Source: a virus | Virus record (IMG/VR): IMGVR_UViG_3300031707_000001 | Location: 1-64,000 of that record | Reading direction: 5' to 3' (one strand) | Length of the DNA: 64,000 nt | Part shown: piece after piece, positions 17,684 to 25,932 of the stretch | Position numbering within the stretch: position 1 is the stretch's first letter | Layout of the letters: each line of letters starts with the position of its first letter | The notes under the pieces: model-generated | What the model was told of the DNA's origin: nothing | The model's database searches: none | Seen by the model: the letters and a program-made list of their open reading frames with translations, nothing else | Program-made: the position numbers and the translations under genes

Positions 17684-18061
17684 AAGTGCATTACTTGCAA
17701 AAAAGACAAACCCGAAGAAGAATTCATTTGGGCCGATAGAAAATTAGAATTACGTGGAGCGAGATGTAGGCTTTGCCAAAATGCATATTCGAAGCAACAC
17801 TATAGGTTGCATAAGCAAGACTATTTGAAACGCAATAGGTTGCGTAGAAACGAAAATAGAACCAAGCTTGCCCAATTGAAAAGTTCTACGCCGTGTGCGG
17901 ATTGTCATCAAAAATATCCTAGTTGTGCAATGGATTTTCATCATCTTCGCAATAAGCGTTTACGTATACAACCATCACAACAATGGGAAACATTGGTCAA
18001 AGAGATAAAGAAATGTGTATTGCTTTGTGCCAATTGTCATAGAATACGTACACACGCCTAA
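17681..18061 (+). CDS. HNH homing endonuclease
   Basis: 126 residues. N-terminal zinc site (CITCKK... CRLC), a basic linker, then the HNH module CADCHQKYP..MDFHHL..LLCANCHRI near the C-terminus; the HH pair and final CxxC are the catalytic and zinc residues. HNH endonucleases nick or cut DNA to spread their own gene. It lies alone between tRNA-Asp and tRNA-Gly with its own promoter and no ribosome binding site, unlike all neighbours. A typical mobile cassette. Confidence 0.85.
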   Translation: MKCITCKKDKPEEEFIWADRKLELRGARCRLCQNAYSKQHYRLHKQDYLKRNRLRRNENRTKLAQLKSSTPCADCHQKYPSCAMDFHHLRNKRLRIQPSQQWETLVKEIKKCVLLCANCHRIRTHA

Positions 18062-18102
18062 GCAAATGTGGTGTTCAACAGCAGCATAATAACCTGCCAC
18101 AA

Positions 18103-18177
18103 GCGAGCGTAGCCTAGCGGTCAGGCACAATCTTGCCATGATTGACCAGATGGGTTCGACCCCCATCGCTCGCTCCA
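18103..18177 (+). tRNA. tRNA-Gly (GCC)
   Basis: Acceptor GCGAGCG/CGCTCGC, anticodon arm CAATC-TTGCCAT-GATTG, T arm with TTCGACC loop, discriminator T, encoded CCA. Confidence 0.92.
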
Positions 18178-18195
18178 ACCCCTTCAAGGAGATCC

Positions 18196-18399
18196 ATGAA
18201 GCTGAACAAAGAACAGAAACAGATTGCCAAGAAGTATGGCAAGTACTTCAACAACACAGGCGGTAACGAGATTGTAGAATTTGCCAATCGTGAGGATATA
18301 AGCTTTTTCAACAACTGTATTGCAGCTGCCATGCAGAGTTGTATATGGTCACAGATAAGTTTGATACAGACGCTCACCAGGGAAGGACTGTTGAAATGA
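18196..18399 (+). CDS. Small hypothetical protein
   Basis: 67 residues, AAGGAG before the ATG at 18196, 18 bases after tRNA-Gly. Helical, basic N-terminus. ATGA coupling to the next gene. Confidence 0.7.
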   Translation: MKLNKEQKQIAKKYGKYFNNTGGNEIVEFANREDISFFNNCIAAAMQSCIWSQISLIQTLTREGLLK

Positions 18400-18782
18400 A
18401 CGTCGGAGAAGCACTCGTTGAGGCGGTACATGAGATAGGTAAATTACATGACCAAGTAAGGGAGTTGGAGGGACAGCTTAGAGTTGCCAACGCAATAGGT
18501 GATACGTTTTGGGAAGCCTTAAAAGCCTTACACCTTACGCATATAGATGTTAACAATCCTGGCCGGGTCGTTACTGAAGTCATTAACGAACGGGACCAAT
18601 TAAGAAAGCAATACATGGAATTGATAATGGCTGTTGGCAAAAAGTACCACGGTGAGACTCGTCATCAAACAGCTCTTCGATATATCAAAGACTCAGAGGA
18701 TACGTGTTTTGAAGAAGGTCCGAAAAGGGCAAGATATGATGACAGCTCTGATGACAGCTCTTTCGATTGGATGGGACATTAG
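18396..18782 (+). CDS. Hypothetical protein with coiled coil
   Basis: 128 residues. Residues 1-35 form a heptad-like helix; the tail has a small repeat (DDSSDDSS). No family recognised. Confidence 0.7.
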   Translation: MNVGEALVEAVHEIGKLHDQVRELEGQLRVANAIGDTFWEALKALHLTHIDVNNPGRVVTEVINERDQLRKQYMELIMAVGKKYHGETRHQTALRYIKDSEDTCFEEGPKRARYDDSSDDSSFDWMGH

Positions 18783-18790
18783 GAGAAAAC

Positions 18791-19123
18791 ATGAACAGTG
18801 AATCCTGTTTGGACTGTACACACAAGCACCTCTGTCAAGCCATGATCATCCACGAGGAAGAGGTGCCTTTGGGTTATCCCGATGACATCAAGCGTGTGAT
18901 CGGCCACCTGGCTGAAGCCACCCGACACGCCTTGGGAAAACATCCTGGACTAGCCCTCTTACTGAGGCTGTGGCGCAAGACCGTACGTCAGACTAACTCG
19001 GTACCACCCTATGCTAAGATCATAGATTTTGTGGAAGTCCTGATTGCCTGTGAAAAGCAGAACCTGCCCTTTCCGGACCTGCCTGAAGGCCTGGGAAGCA
19101 CCACTGATCCGACCCCTAAATAG
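18791..19123 (+). CDS. Hypothetical protein, cysteine-rich N-terminus
   Basis: 110 residues; CLDCTHKHLCQA near the start suggests a metal site, followed by helices. AGGAGA precedes the ATG. Its TAG stop lies within the putative promoter copy 2. Confidence 0.7.
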   Translation: MNSESCLDCTHKHLCQAMIIHEEEVPLGYPDDIKRVIGHLAEATRHALGKHPGLALLLRLWRKTVRQTNSVPPYAKIIDFVEVLIACEKQNLPFPDLPEGLGSTTDPTPK

Positions 19124-19149
19124 GGGGTCGTAATCGGTTATAACTACAT
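19116..19149 (+). promoter_or_regulatory. Putative phage promoter, copy 2
   Basis: CTAAATA (19116-19122), 15 bases, TTATAACTACAT (19138-19149). Both boxes are identical to copy 1 at 14183 while the spacer differs. It would drive the gene at 19257 through a leader of about 100 bases. Confidence 0.6.
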
Positions 19150-19228
19150 GCCACAGAATAAGTCTTTCATTGGGACGGTTAACGTGACCGTCAGAACGAG
19201 AGGCTTTTTCTTTACTAACCGTAATAAT

Positions 19229-19240
19229 GCCCTTCGGGGC
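19229..19240 (+). promoter_or_regulatory. UUCG hairpin before the ribosome binding site
   Basis: GCCC-TTCG-GGGC, a very stable tetraloop hairpin, ends a few bases before the AAAGGAG site of the next gene. It may shape translation initiation. Confidence 0.5.
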
Positions 19241-19256
19241 AGGAAAGGAGACCCAA

Positions 19257-20234
19257 ATGGAATCAACCCCATTCGGGCCAAATGTTGGAGCGACGATTAC
19301 AGGACTGCAGCTACAGGAGGAGGAACGGCCGAAAATTCCGGAAATAACCCCTCCGGCGCCTGCAGTATTGGAACCCGCTCCGGCAAAGCCGATCGTTGAC
19401 GAACTGCGTTTCTGCGCCATCTACATGATTGGAATAACCCCGGGTATGACCGGCAGAGTTATTCCGCCAGAGCGTTCGAAGAAGGGAGAAGATGTCGGCT
19501 GGGTAAATCCCAGAGGTTGGTTGGTAGTGGGCCCGTCAAATCAGGTGCAGGATGCCTCCTATAAGGAATTCCTGAACAGCCTTCAGGGATACCGGTGGTG
19601 GTTGAATGCCGGCAAGCTGTACCACACGAAAGAACGGAAGATCGTGTGGCAGAATCCATCCATCGTTGAAGATTACATCGAGGAATGCACCTGCAGCAAG
19701 TGTAGCTGGAAGGACACCAAAACCTACCAGGAAACGTGCGTTATGGCCGAAGCGAAGCAATTCTGTTGTCCCAGTTGCGGAAGCAGAGTTCTGACACGGA
19801 GGTCGTTTACGTCCGTATTTCCTGGCAAGCCAAATCAACGGGAGATTTTCAAGACGCCCGAAGACGACGTCCTGCAGCAGATGCACATTCGAATGTGCGA
19901 AGAGGATATTGTTCCGTCTGAGCTGCTGCCGAGAATCTGGGCGTTGTATCCCATCGGAGATACACCCTTTGATTGGGCGCCACAAGACGAGAAAGCGAAA
20001 GCCCTGGATCAGAAGTTCAAGGCTTTTGGCAAAACCATACGACCGTTCAAGACGGCCCGAACGGTAAACTTCTCGAAAGGCGCACATCATCGTATCTATC
20101 GGTGGGCCATGGAAGTACATTCCGAACTACAGTTCGGATGGGTGAAGGTAACCGATTTGTGTACCCAGTCGATTGATGGACCGACCGGTTACACGAGGAG
20201 ATTTGGGTTCGAACCCAAACTGACCGGAGTATGA
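19257..20234 (+). CDS. Hypothetical protein with zinc ribbon
   Basis: 325 residues from the ATG at 19257 (AAAGGAG upstream). Proline-rich, disordered residues 1-45. A CTCSKCSW...FCCPSCGS zinc ribbon lies around residues 145-180. The C-terminal half is basic and helical. First gene after promoter copy 2; function unknown. Confidence 0.75.
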   Translation: MESTPFGPNVGATITGLQLQEEERPKIPEITPPAPAVLEPAPAKPIVDELRFCAIYMIGITPGMTGRVIPPERSKKGEDVGWVNPRGWLVVGPSNQVQDASYKEFLNSLQGYRWWLNAGKLYHTKERKIVWQNPSIVEDYIEECTCSKCSWKDTKTYQETCVMAEAKQFCCPSCGSRVLTRRSFTSVFPGKPNQREIFKTPEDDVLQQMHIRMCEEDIVPSELLPRIWALYPIGDTPFDWAPQDEKAKALDQKFKAFGKTIRPFKTARTVNFSKGAHHRIYRWAMEVHSELQFGWVKVTDLCTQSIDGPTGYTRRFGFEPKLTGV

Positions 20235-20698
20235 TTATTTCGTGGCGGTTCCTGGGTGCAATCCCTGGGAGCCGCCATAGATAATTGAATACTAAGAAGC
20301 TAGTCTTTAATTATTGCAGACTATAAAACAGTATGCAAATTTGTATTTACTAAAGTTTGCAGTCTGGAGAACAGTCTGCAAACGTTAGTGTTTCAAATGT
20401 CTCATTAAGCAAAAACTGATCGGAAGTGCCGATGTAAGTATTTCCGTATCAATGAGTAGCTACAAAATCAAAAGACTGAGTCTGGATTCTCAGACGACCT
20501 ATTTCTAAAAAGGTTCTCGACGTGCTTTTGGGCCGAAAACGTGTGATTTCTGCGCCGTAGGCTATATACGAAGTATATAGCCCACTGCCGTACTGATATC
20601 CCAGTTACGTCCGAAAACCACTTCTCTCCAAAAAGTAGAATTTTCAATTTTTCCAAGCCGAAAGAAACAAACCCGAAAAATGCTAACAGGAGAAACCT
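20235..20698 (+). other. 464-bp non-coding region rich in inverted repeats
   Basis: No gene seen. Contains GGCGG/CCGCC hairpin (20244-20276), a GTTTGCAG/CTGCAAAC repeat near 20360-20390, an ATCGG/CCGAT hairpin near 20420, and a perfect GGCTATATAC-GAA-GTATATAGCC hairpin (20560-20582). A CCGAAAAC word recurs. AT-rich compared with neighbours. It could be a structured RNA, a long leader or a replication or packaging signal. Confidence 0.5.
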
Positions 20699-21007
20699 AT
20701 GGAATCGTTCGAACTGTTGCTGAACCTACTACACGAAGTTGCTATCAAGTGTGGAAACCCGTCTGAGTTTGAGGCCCACGTTACATGTATGGGTCTGAGA
20801 AACGATAAGGCTCTAGGGCCTATCAATTACCTCATTACAATACTTGAGACCGTGGATAGTCACGAGATATGCAGTGGCGGGGGATCGAGCCTTGCAGACG
20901 CCTCTGAGGCCATTCTTGACGGGCTTGATTCAAACCTGAAGTATTGGCAGTACACAATTCCTAAGGCCACGCTAAAACGGTTGCACTCATCCAAGAAAAA
21001 AGGGTAG
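20699..21007 (+). CDS. Hypothetical protein
   Basis: 102 residues, AGGAGA before the ATG. Helical, with a glycine/serine loop (CSGGGSS) in the middle. Sits after the long non-coding region. Not recognised. Confidence 0.75.
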   Translation: MESFELLLNLLHEVAIKCGNPSEFEAHVTCMGLRNDKALGPINYLITILETVDSHEICSGGGSSLADASEAILDGLDSNLKYWQYTIPKATLKRLHSSKKKG

Positions 21008-21016
21008 TATATTCAC

Positions 21017-21238
21017 ATGTACGAACAATATGAACATAATGGTCGTAGGGTCTGGGTGAGATCGGATCTTAAAGAGATGTATCCGTGTTATCATCTCTGT
21101 CTCAAATGCCAGGAGTACAAGCCTGAACGCAGTCGAGAACAAAACTGCAAGATTGCCAACGCAGTCTCTGACATTTGTGATCAGTATGGTATTGTTATGC
21201 CGGTGTTCGAATGTCCGGCATTCAAGTCTTCCGTGTAA
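21017..21238 (+). CDS. Small conserved cysteine protein
   Basis: 73 residues. Spacing CYHLCLKCQEYKP, NCKIA and PVFECPAF recalls a small phage family in which four cysteines probably bind a metal. Function unknown. Confidence 0.7.
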   Translation: MYEQYEHNGRRVWVRSDLKEMYPCYHLCLKCQEYKPERSREQNCKIANAVSDICDQYGIVMPVFECPAFKSSV

Positions 21239-21255
21239 GTGATTCTCTCCGATCC

Positions 21256-21336
21256 GCAGCCCGGCCAGGCCCTTCCCTCTCCGACGAAAATCGGATGCCC
21301 GCTTGTCGGGTTGCCTGGTTCGGGCTGCCTCTTTTT
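21256..21336 (+). ncRNA. Three-way-junction RNA ending in a T run
   Basis: GCAGCCCG and CCAGGC (21256-21270) pair with GCCTGG and CGGGCTGC (21313-21328). Inside are CCGA/TCGG and CCCG/CGGG hairpins. CTCTTTTT follows, so it can act as a terminator, but the branched inside is larger than usual. Confidence 0.5.
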
Positions 21337-21337
21337 C

Positions 21338-21360
21338 AGCCGCCATTTTGACTGGCGGCT
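21338..21360. terminator. Perfect 8-bp hairpin
   Basis: AGCCGCCA pairs with TGGCGGCT over a TTTTGAC loop. Preceded by TTTTT and followed shortly by AAAAAA, so it could stop transcription in the minus direction or act with the upstream element. Confidence 0.4.
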
Positions 21361-21503
21361 TGCCTTCAAAAAAGTTTCATTTAGCAGTTGCACCAGATCT
21401 GCCTCGGTGGTACTGTATTCATGCCGCTTAGAAAAGTGGCCTCGGGCAAATTCGAAATACAATACGTGCTACTGCTATGCCCACGTTTGGGCAGGAGAAG
21501 GAT

Positions 21504-21707
21504 ATGTTGACAATCAGAATATCGGAGTCGGTGATCGAAGAAAAAGTTCGTAGTCTGGCAAGGGCTCATGGAAAGAGCGCAGACGACATCGTGATGGGGG
21601 CGCTCGCCAACAGCCTGGGTGCTCCAGAGGTTCTAGCAACACTGCAATTCCCGTTAGCGTTCGAATTTGACGAATATGCGCCTGTGCCCATGGTGGCGAT
21701 GGCGTGA
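21504..21707 (+). CDS. Ribbon-helix-helix DNA-binding protein
   Basis: 67 residues from the ATG at 21504 (AGGAGAAGG upstream). MLTIRISESVIEEKVRS followed by two helices is the ribbon-helix-helix pattern of Arc/CopG-type repressors, which bind operators as dimers. No toxin partner is adjacent; the next gene encodes a lipoprotein. Probably a small regulator. Confidence 0.6.
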   Translation: MLTIRISESVIEEKVRSLARAHGKSADDIVMGALANSLGAPEVLATLQFPLAFEFDEYAPVPMVAMA

Positions 21708-21717
21708 AAGGAGTTCG

Positions 21718-22005
21718 ATGAAGAAGAGTATGATGCTGTTGGTAGTGTGTATGTTGTTTGCCGGATGCGCATCGACCAAGGGTCGTTTCGTTCTGGCAGA
21801 CATCAATGGATGGGAGCCGCCTCAAATGACGGCGAGTACTCCGGAAGATATCAGCGTGTACAAGTGTGATACACCAACAAATATGATGATGGCGCCAGCA
21901 CCCGGGATGCTTACACCATTCTATGAGTTCATTGCTGACATCATCAAGGCAGTGAAGGGAATACGTATTCGAGTGCTTAACGTAGAGTGGAACGAATGTA
22001 AATGA
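21718..22005 (+). CDS. Lipoprotein
   Basis: 95 residues. Basic start, hydrophobic core and lipobox LFAGC place lipid attachment at Cys17, so the mature protein is about 79 residues on the cell envelope. AGGAG precedes the ATG. Could act in superinfection exclusion or lysis, but it lacks the proline-rich look of Rz1 spanins. Confidence 0.75.
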   Translation: MKKSMMLLVVCMLFAGCASTKGRFVLADINGWEPPQMTASTPEDISVYKCDTPTNMMMAPAPGMLTPFYEFIADIIKAVKGIRIRVLNVEWNECK

Positions 22006-22024
22006 GAGGTTGGTTGGTGGGAGT

Positions 22025-22062
22025 GGGCCGGTCTGGGTAACACCAGGCCGGCCCTTCTTTTT
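22025..22062 (+). terminator. Rho-independent terminator
   Basis: GGGCCGG (22025-22031) plus CTGG pair with CCAG plus CCGGCCC (22048-22054), followed by TTCTTTTT. Ends the RHH/lipoprotein unit. Confidence 0.85.
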
Positions 22063-22071
22063 GGAGAAATT

Positions 22072-22335
22072 ATGACAGAACATAAATCGCTCGGAGTTAT
22101 GCAGTATCCTTGTGCTGCTGTCAGCAGTTTTAGCGGCAGTACAAGTGAAGCAGAAATCACATTGACGGGTTCTGGGAAAAAACTCAAGGTGAAGTTAGGT
22201 ATAAGCTGTGTAAGCACGTTGGTCAAGCTAGCACAAGACATTACAGGTCGTCAGCGTGAATACGCTATGCGGGAGTGGAACGAATATTTGCACATGAAGA
22301 AAGTTACTGGGTACGTTCCTACGAGTGGAGATTAA
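22072..22335 (+). CDS. Hypothetical protein
   Basis: 87 residues, starting right after a terminator with GGAGA upstream. Beta-rich, no motif. Confidence 0.7.
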   Translation: MTEHKSLGVMQYPCAAVSSFSGSTSEAEITLTGSGKKLKVKLGISCVSTLVKLAQDITGRQREYAMREWNEYLHMKKVTGYVPTSGD

Positions 22336-22344
22336 GGAGAACAG

Positions 22345-22782
22345 ATGAGCTTAAGCAAAGAGATAGAAGAGAAATTCGGCCGAGCCCTTGCCATCGCTGG
22401 TGGAAGCATATCACCGGCCGGTGCTATATTGGTACTGGCTGACGTTATAGCATCTAGGATGGATGCTGCAAAGTTGCCGTCTGAAGCGGACGTAATTCGT
22501 GAAGCGGAAAAAGCCAAAGAAGACGTTCACATTATCAAAACCAAAGGCGATCTTTGGCAGTATTTGTTTCGTGTAGCCAAGGATTACGTAAGGCAGGGCG
22601 TACAGGCCAGCTTGGTTCGGAACAACCATATGCATAAGGCACCAACCACTAAAAAAGAGGTGATAGGTTATTCCACGGATATTGCCGAGGCCATTCTGGT
22701 GGACTTCATCAACAAGGTTGGTATGGATCAAGGTTTGGATGTGGGTCTATATACGAAGCATCTGCACGAGGATGAACTATGA
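22345..22782 (+). CDS. Hypothetical protein
   Basis: 145 residues, AAGGAG upstream. Alanine-rich helices in the first half. ATGA overlap with the next gene. Not recognised. Confidence 0.7.
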   Translation: MSLSKEIEEKFGRALAIAGGSISPAGAILVLADVIASRMDAAKLPSEADVIREAEKAKEDVHIIKTKGDLWQYLFRVAKDYVRQGVQASLVRNNHMHKAPTTKKEVIGYSTDIAEAILVDFINKVGMDQGLDVGLYTKHLHEDEL

Positions 22783-23132
22783 GTGACGTACTATATCATT
22801 ACATGGTGGGTGAGCCGGCCGCACCAGAGAAGCGTGGCTTTGATAAATGGGGTCGTGTTCACTGCTTGTCTTGGGGTATGATCTACAAAAAGGGAAAGTT
22901 CTTCGCACCTCCAAACATGCACACCGTGGGTTTCAGTGGCTGCGGAATTGGACAGGCCAAGTCTATTGCAGAAGGCCGTAAACGGTTGCATGAATACATT
23001 CGTGCCAGGCTAACAGACGAGTTGAAAAAGTCCCAAGACGAAGTTCGTCGGATCAAAGCAGCACTGACAAAATTAGGCGACGATCCAAAAAATCTGGAAC
23101 GTTTTCGTGTGAAGGATACTCGAAAGGATTAG
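22779..23132 (+). CDS. Hypothetical protein
   Basis: 117 residues. Aromatic and glycine-rich first half, then a long charged helix (residues 70-117). No motif. Confidence 0.7.
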   Translation: MSDVLYHYMVGEPAAPEKRGFDKWGRVHCLSWGMIYKKGKFFAPPNMHTVGFSGCGIGQAKSIAEGRKRLHEYIRARLTDELKKSQDEVRRIKAALTKLGDDPKNLERFRVKDTRKD

Positions 23133-23134
23133 GT

Positions 23135-23593
23135 ATGACACGTAAGATAATCAAGGAGGATTTTGAACGCTGGAAGGACCACAGGGGTGACTTTGAAACT
23201 TGTCCTAGTTGTGGTAAAAAACGTGGAATAGAGTTTTGGAAGAACTCGGCACATACTCTATGTTTGAAACCGCAACACGGTAAGGCGGATTCAGTTATGG
23301 TTATTTCCAGTTGTAATACCTGCAGCGAAGATTCGTGGGTACACGAACCCATGTCTTCGTTTCACGATTATTGTGACTACTGGCCTAAAAAGTGGAAGGC
23401 GGCAGTTCAAAAATATGAGGCTCAGGTAATGTTGGAAGCATTGCGAGATTGGTGCCGATCGGTATGCGGTATCTGTGCTAGGCTTACAAGCGGTACTGTG
23501 AAATATCATGCCTGGCGCCATTGCGAGATTGGCAGTGGCCCAGCTGAGATCTACTGCGAGAAATTCAAGGAACTGAAGCGCAAGAAGGGGTGA
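23135..23593 (+). CDS. Zinc-binding hypothetical protein
   Basis: 152 residues with CPSCGKK near residue 28, CNTC near 67, and CGIC near 115, suggesting two metal sites. No family recognised. Confidence 0.7.
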   Translation: MTRKIIKEDFERWKDHRGDFETCPSCGKKRGIEFWKNSAHTLCLKPQHGKADSVMVISSCNTCSEDSWVHEPMSSFHDYCDYWPKKWKAAVQKYEAQVMLEALRDWCRSVCGICARLTSGTVKYHAWRHCEIGSGPAEIYCEKFKELKRKKG

Positions 23594-23595
23594 TC

Positions 23596-24129
23596 ATGGA
23601 TTATATCGAAGAGGCAAATAGAACGAAGAGTGCCATGCACTGTGCTGTTGACGTGGATACAGAGCATGGCATTTTGGGTATTGCCACAGAGGCAGGTGAA
23701 CTGTTGGATGCTTTGAAGAAAGCCATCTTCTACGGCAAACCGCTAGATCTGGTAAACATCAAAGAAGAGATTGGCGATGCGATGTGGTATATTGCATTGA
23801 TCTGCAAGGCCAATGGGTGGACCTTTGAAGAAATCCAGCAACAGAACATTGCCAAACTGAAGGCACGCTACCCGGACAAGTTCACGCAGGACAAGGCCCT
23901 AAATCGTGATTTGCCCAAAGAGCGGGAAGTTCTGGAGAGCGAAACCGATGAGCGGCATTTTATTGTTTACTGGGAGATTGATGCCGATGCTGCTACTCCC
24001 AAAGCAGCAGCTGAATATGCCTTGAAAGTACAACGTAATCCAGAATCGATTGCAACTGTCTTTGATGTGTTTGAAGACAATCACTTTAAGGCCCGTGTGG
24101 ATCTGACAGAAGGAACGGTGACACAATGA
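23596..24129 (+). CDS. MazG-like nucleotide pyrophosphohydrolase
   Basis: About 177 residues. HGILGIATEAGELLDALKKAIFYG and KEEIGDAMWYIALI carry the ExxE...ExxD acidic pattern of all-alpha NTP pyrophosphatases, which hydrolyse (d)NTPs to monophosphates; in phages, MazG homologues can lower ppGpp or clear altered nucleotides. The C-terminal 60 residues are an extra alpha/beta segment. Start taken at the ATG after AAGGGG; a GTG at 23590 is possible. Confidence 0.8.
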   Translation: MDYIEEANRTKSAMHCAVDVDTEHGILGIATEAGELLDALKKAIFYGKPLDLVNIKEEIGDAMWYIALICKANGWTFEEIQQQNIAKLKARYPDKFTQDKALNRDLPKEREVLESETDERHFIVYWEIDADAATPKAAAEYALKVQRNPESIATVFDVFEDNHFKARVDLTEGTVTQ

Positions 24130-24443
24130 GCAGCTTTAGTTTGTGTGGGGGATCAGACCTTAAATGCCCGCAATGCGGGCATGGCTTCGATATTGAATGG
24201 GACACAGAATATGGAGATCCACAAGTTGGAGAACATGAGGTGGAATGCTGCTCCAACTGTGGTAGATCGTTTTCGTTCGAATGTCACTACGTATACAATA
24301 TACTGCCAGAAAAAACGGACGTAGCCGTAGAAAAGTTGGCAACAGCTGTTGCTGTTGGACTCAAAGAGCACTTCCACCTTTTGGATGGAATCGTGAGTGT
24401 TGCCGAATATACCAAGTATCTGATTCGAACTTGGAAAGGATAA
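24126..24443 (+). CDS. Zinc-ribbon protein
   Basis: 105 residues. CPQCGHGF near residue 14 and CCSNCGRSF near 42 form one treble-clef or ribbon; the second half is helical. Coupled to the MazG-like gene by ATGA. Confidence 0.7.
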   Translation: MSSFSLCGGSDLKCPQCGHGFDIEWDTEYGDPQVGEHEVECCSNCGRSFSFECHYVYNILPEKTDVAVEKLATAVAVGLKEHFHLLDGIVSVAEYTKYLIRTWKG

Positions 24444-24448
24444 ACTGT

Positions 24449-24703
24449 ATGAGTTTGGCAGAAGATGGGCTTCAAATATGCTCCTGGTGTGAAGGAGATG
24501 GTGTTATCTCTGTGGGCGGCGATAAACCTGTCAGAAGTAGTCTATTCAACAAGCTGGTGGAAGAACTCAATAAAGCACAACTCTCGTTGGACGTATTGGC
24601 AGAGGATGCCGAAGAGGCTGGTTATCCGAATCGAGCTTTGGAAGCCGAGAGCCACGCCGCCAGCATACGAGCACTTCTACTATCGATAAAGAATGTACTA
24701 TGA
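24449..24703 (+). CDS. Hypothetical protein
   Basis: 84 residues from the ATG at 24449 (AAAGGA upstream). One CSWC pair, then amphipathic helices. ATGA coupling. Confidence 0.65.
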   Translation: MSLAEDGLQICSWCEGDGVISVGGDKPVRSSLFNKLVEELNKAQLSLDVLAEDAEEAGYPNRALEAESHAASIRALLLSIKNVL

Positions 24704-24936
24704 AAATAAAACTGATAACAGCCTGCGGATGTCATAGATACATTGATGGGATGCGTAGGTATGGCGGAGTTATTCGTCTTCTTCTACCTAATTATTTTGC
24801 GAAGTCGAAAAAATTAGAGGAGTTATATCCTGTCGGAAGTCGGGAGTTTAAGTGCACTGCAAGATATGAAAAAGGCGGGGAGGTCCCCATCTATAGAGAA
24901 GTACTTATTCCACGAACAAGAAAGGTTAAGCGATGA
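24700..24936 (+). CDS. Small basic protein
   Basis: 78 residues, basic throughout (ends with RTRKVKR). No motif. ATGA coupling to the next gene. Confidence 0.65.
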   Translation: MKIKLITACGCHRYIDGMRRYGGVIRLLLPNYFAKSKKLEELYPVGSREFKCTARYEKGGEVPIYREVLIPRTRKVKR

Positions 24937-25337
24937 AAAAAGGGAAGAAGTTCAAGGCACCCAAGTTCAAAAAGCATTGTACGATCGGTGAGGTTTACGG
25001 GCCAGCTATGAAGATCACAGATCCCGAAGAAGCAAAAGTTTACTTCGAGGCTCTTGTAAAGCATATACTGGCTATGAAACCTGAAAATGAACCCCGAATC
25101 ACATCCAGGGACAAAGCTGAGGAAATCGTACGTAAGAATCTGGGTTACTATTCGGGCTATTATGATCACGAGACTATGAAGCGAGTCTTCAAGCTGTTCG
25201 ACTGTGCCCATCCCATCTTTGGGACGACAATTCCTACCCCGGAGGCAGCATTTGAGGCCGGCAAGAAAATGGGGGAAGCTGCAAAGAAATCCAAAAAATT
25301 GAATTGGGACGGCGGTGGTTCAGGTGACTGTGATTAA
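24933..25337 (+). CDS. Hypothetical protein
   Basis: 134 residues with a lysine-rich start (KKGKKFKAPKFKK) and glycine-rich end. A helical middle. Not recognised. Confidence 0.7.
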   Translation: MKKGKKFKAPKFKKHCTIGEVYGPAMKITDPEEAKVYFEALVKHILAMKPENEPRITSRDKAEEIVRKNLGYYSGYYDHETMKRVFKLFDCAHPIFGTTIPTPEAAFEAGKKMGEAAKKSKKLNWDGGGSGDCD

Positions 25338-25355
25338 CCCAAGGAGCTAGCACGA

Positions 25356-25559
25356 ATGACAAAAGCAGACTTCGTGGATAAGATCGTACGTTACGAAAGC
25401 GGAGAAATGCCCGAGGACGAGGAAATCAAGTTCTTCCAGGAACTCATTAACAGTGGTGATGCCTGGAAGCTGCAAGGACATTACGGCCGTACGGCTATGA
25501 TGTATATTAACGCTGGACTTTGTCATAAGCCCGGAGCGAAACCCAAGAAAAGGAGATAA
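25356..25559 (+). CDS. Conserved small phage protein (LQGHYGRTA type)
   Basis: 67 residues, AAGGAG upstream. YESGEMPEDEEIKFFQELINSG and LQGHYGRTA are typical of a very common small phage protein (I believe DUF7417-like) without known function. Confidence 0.75.
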   Translation: MTKADFVDKIVRYESGEMPEDEEIKFFQELINSGDAWKLQGHYGRTAMMYINAGLCHKPGAKPKKRR

Positions 25560-25561
25560 GT

Positions 25562-25774
25562 ATGCGGGGAAGAAACGACACGGCGTGGAGTTGGCCTAAG
25601 GACATCTATGTATATGTTTGTGACAGAGAAGAAGATGGAGATCCTATTTTGGCTGTAGCCAAATATCCAGACGAAATTCCGACAAATATTGACGGTGAAG
25701 AGGTTGGTCTTTACCAATTTACAGGTAAGGGTAAATTCAAAGTGAATCCTACCGTTGTGAAGGAAGGCCGGTAA
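25562..25774 (+). CDS. Small hypothetical protein
   Basis: 70 residues, AGGAG upstream. Beta-rich, no cysteine motif. The stop overlaps the next ATG (TAATG). Confidence 0.65.
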   Translation: MRGRNDTAWSWPKDIYVYVCDREEDGDPILAVAKYPDEIPTNIDGEEVGLYQFTGKGKFKVNPTVVKEGR

Positions 25775-25929
25775 TGGGGGCTTACAATCCGATTGGGCTT
25801 CGAATCTGCTCGGATGGTGTAACCCGGGACAAGTACGGCCGGGAGTTCACTTTCTGCGAGCGCACCTTCAGGAAGCGCCGCAAGAACTCGGCAACTCCGG
25901 CCTACCACGCACACAAGGTAAAGGGGTAA
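25774..25929 (+). CDS. Very small basic protein
   Basis: 51 residues, overlapping the previous stop. Rich in Arg/Lys (TFRKRRKN). Supported by the coupled start and by the next gene starting 3 bases after its stop. Confidence 0.5.
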   Translation: MGAYNPIGLRICSDGVTRDKYGREFTFCERTFRKRRKNSATPAYHAHKVKG

Positions 25930-25932
25930 AAT

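Noticed and set aside
19148-19399. Alternative 83-residue reading frame
   Set aside because: No ribosome binding site, low-complexity glycine/serine content, and it overlaps the better-supported gene at 19257.
21239-21553. 104-residue reading frame
   Set aside because: It runs through the three-way-junction RNA and the 8-bp hairpin; composition is not protein-like.
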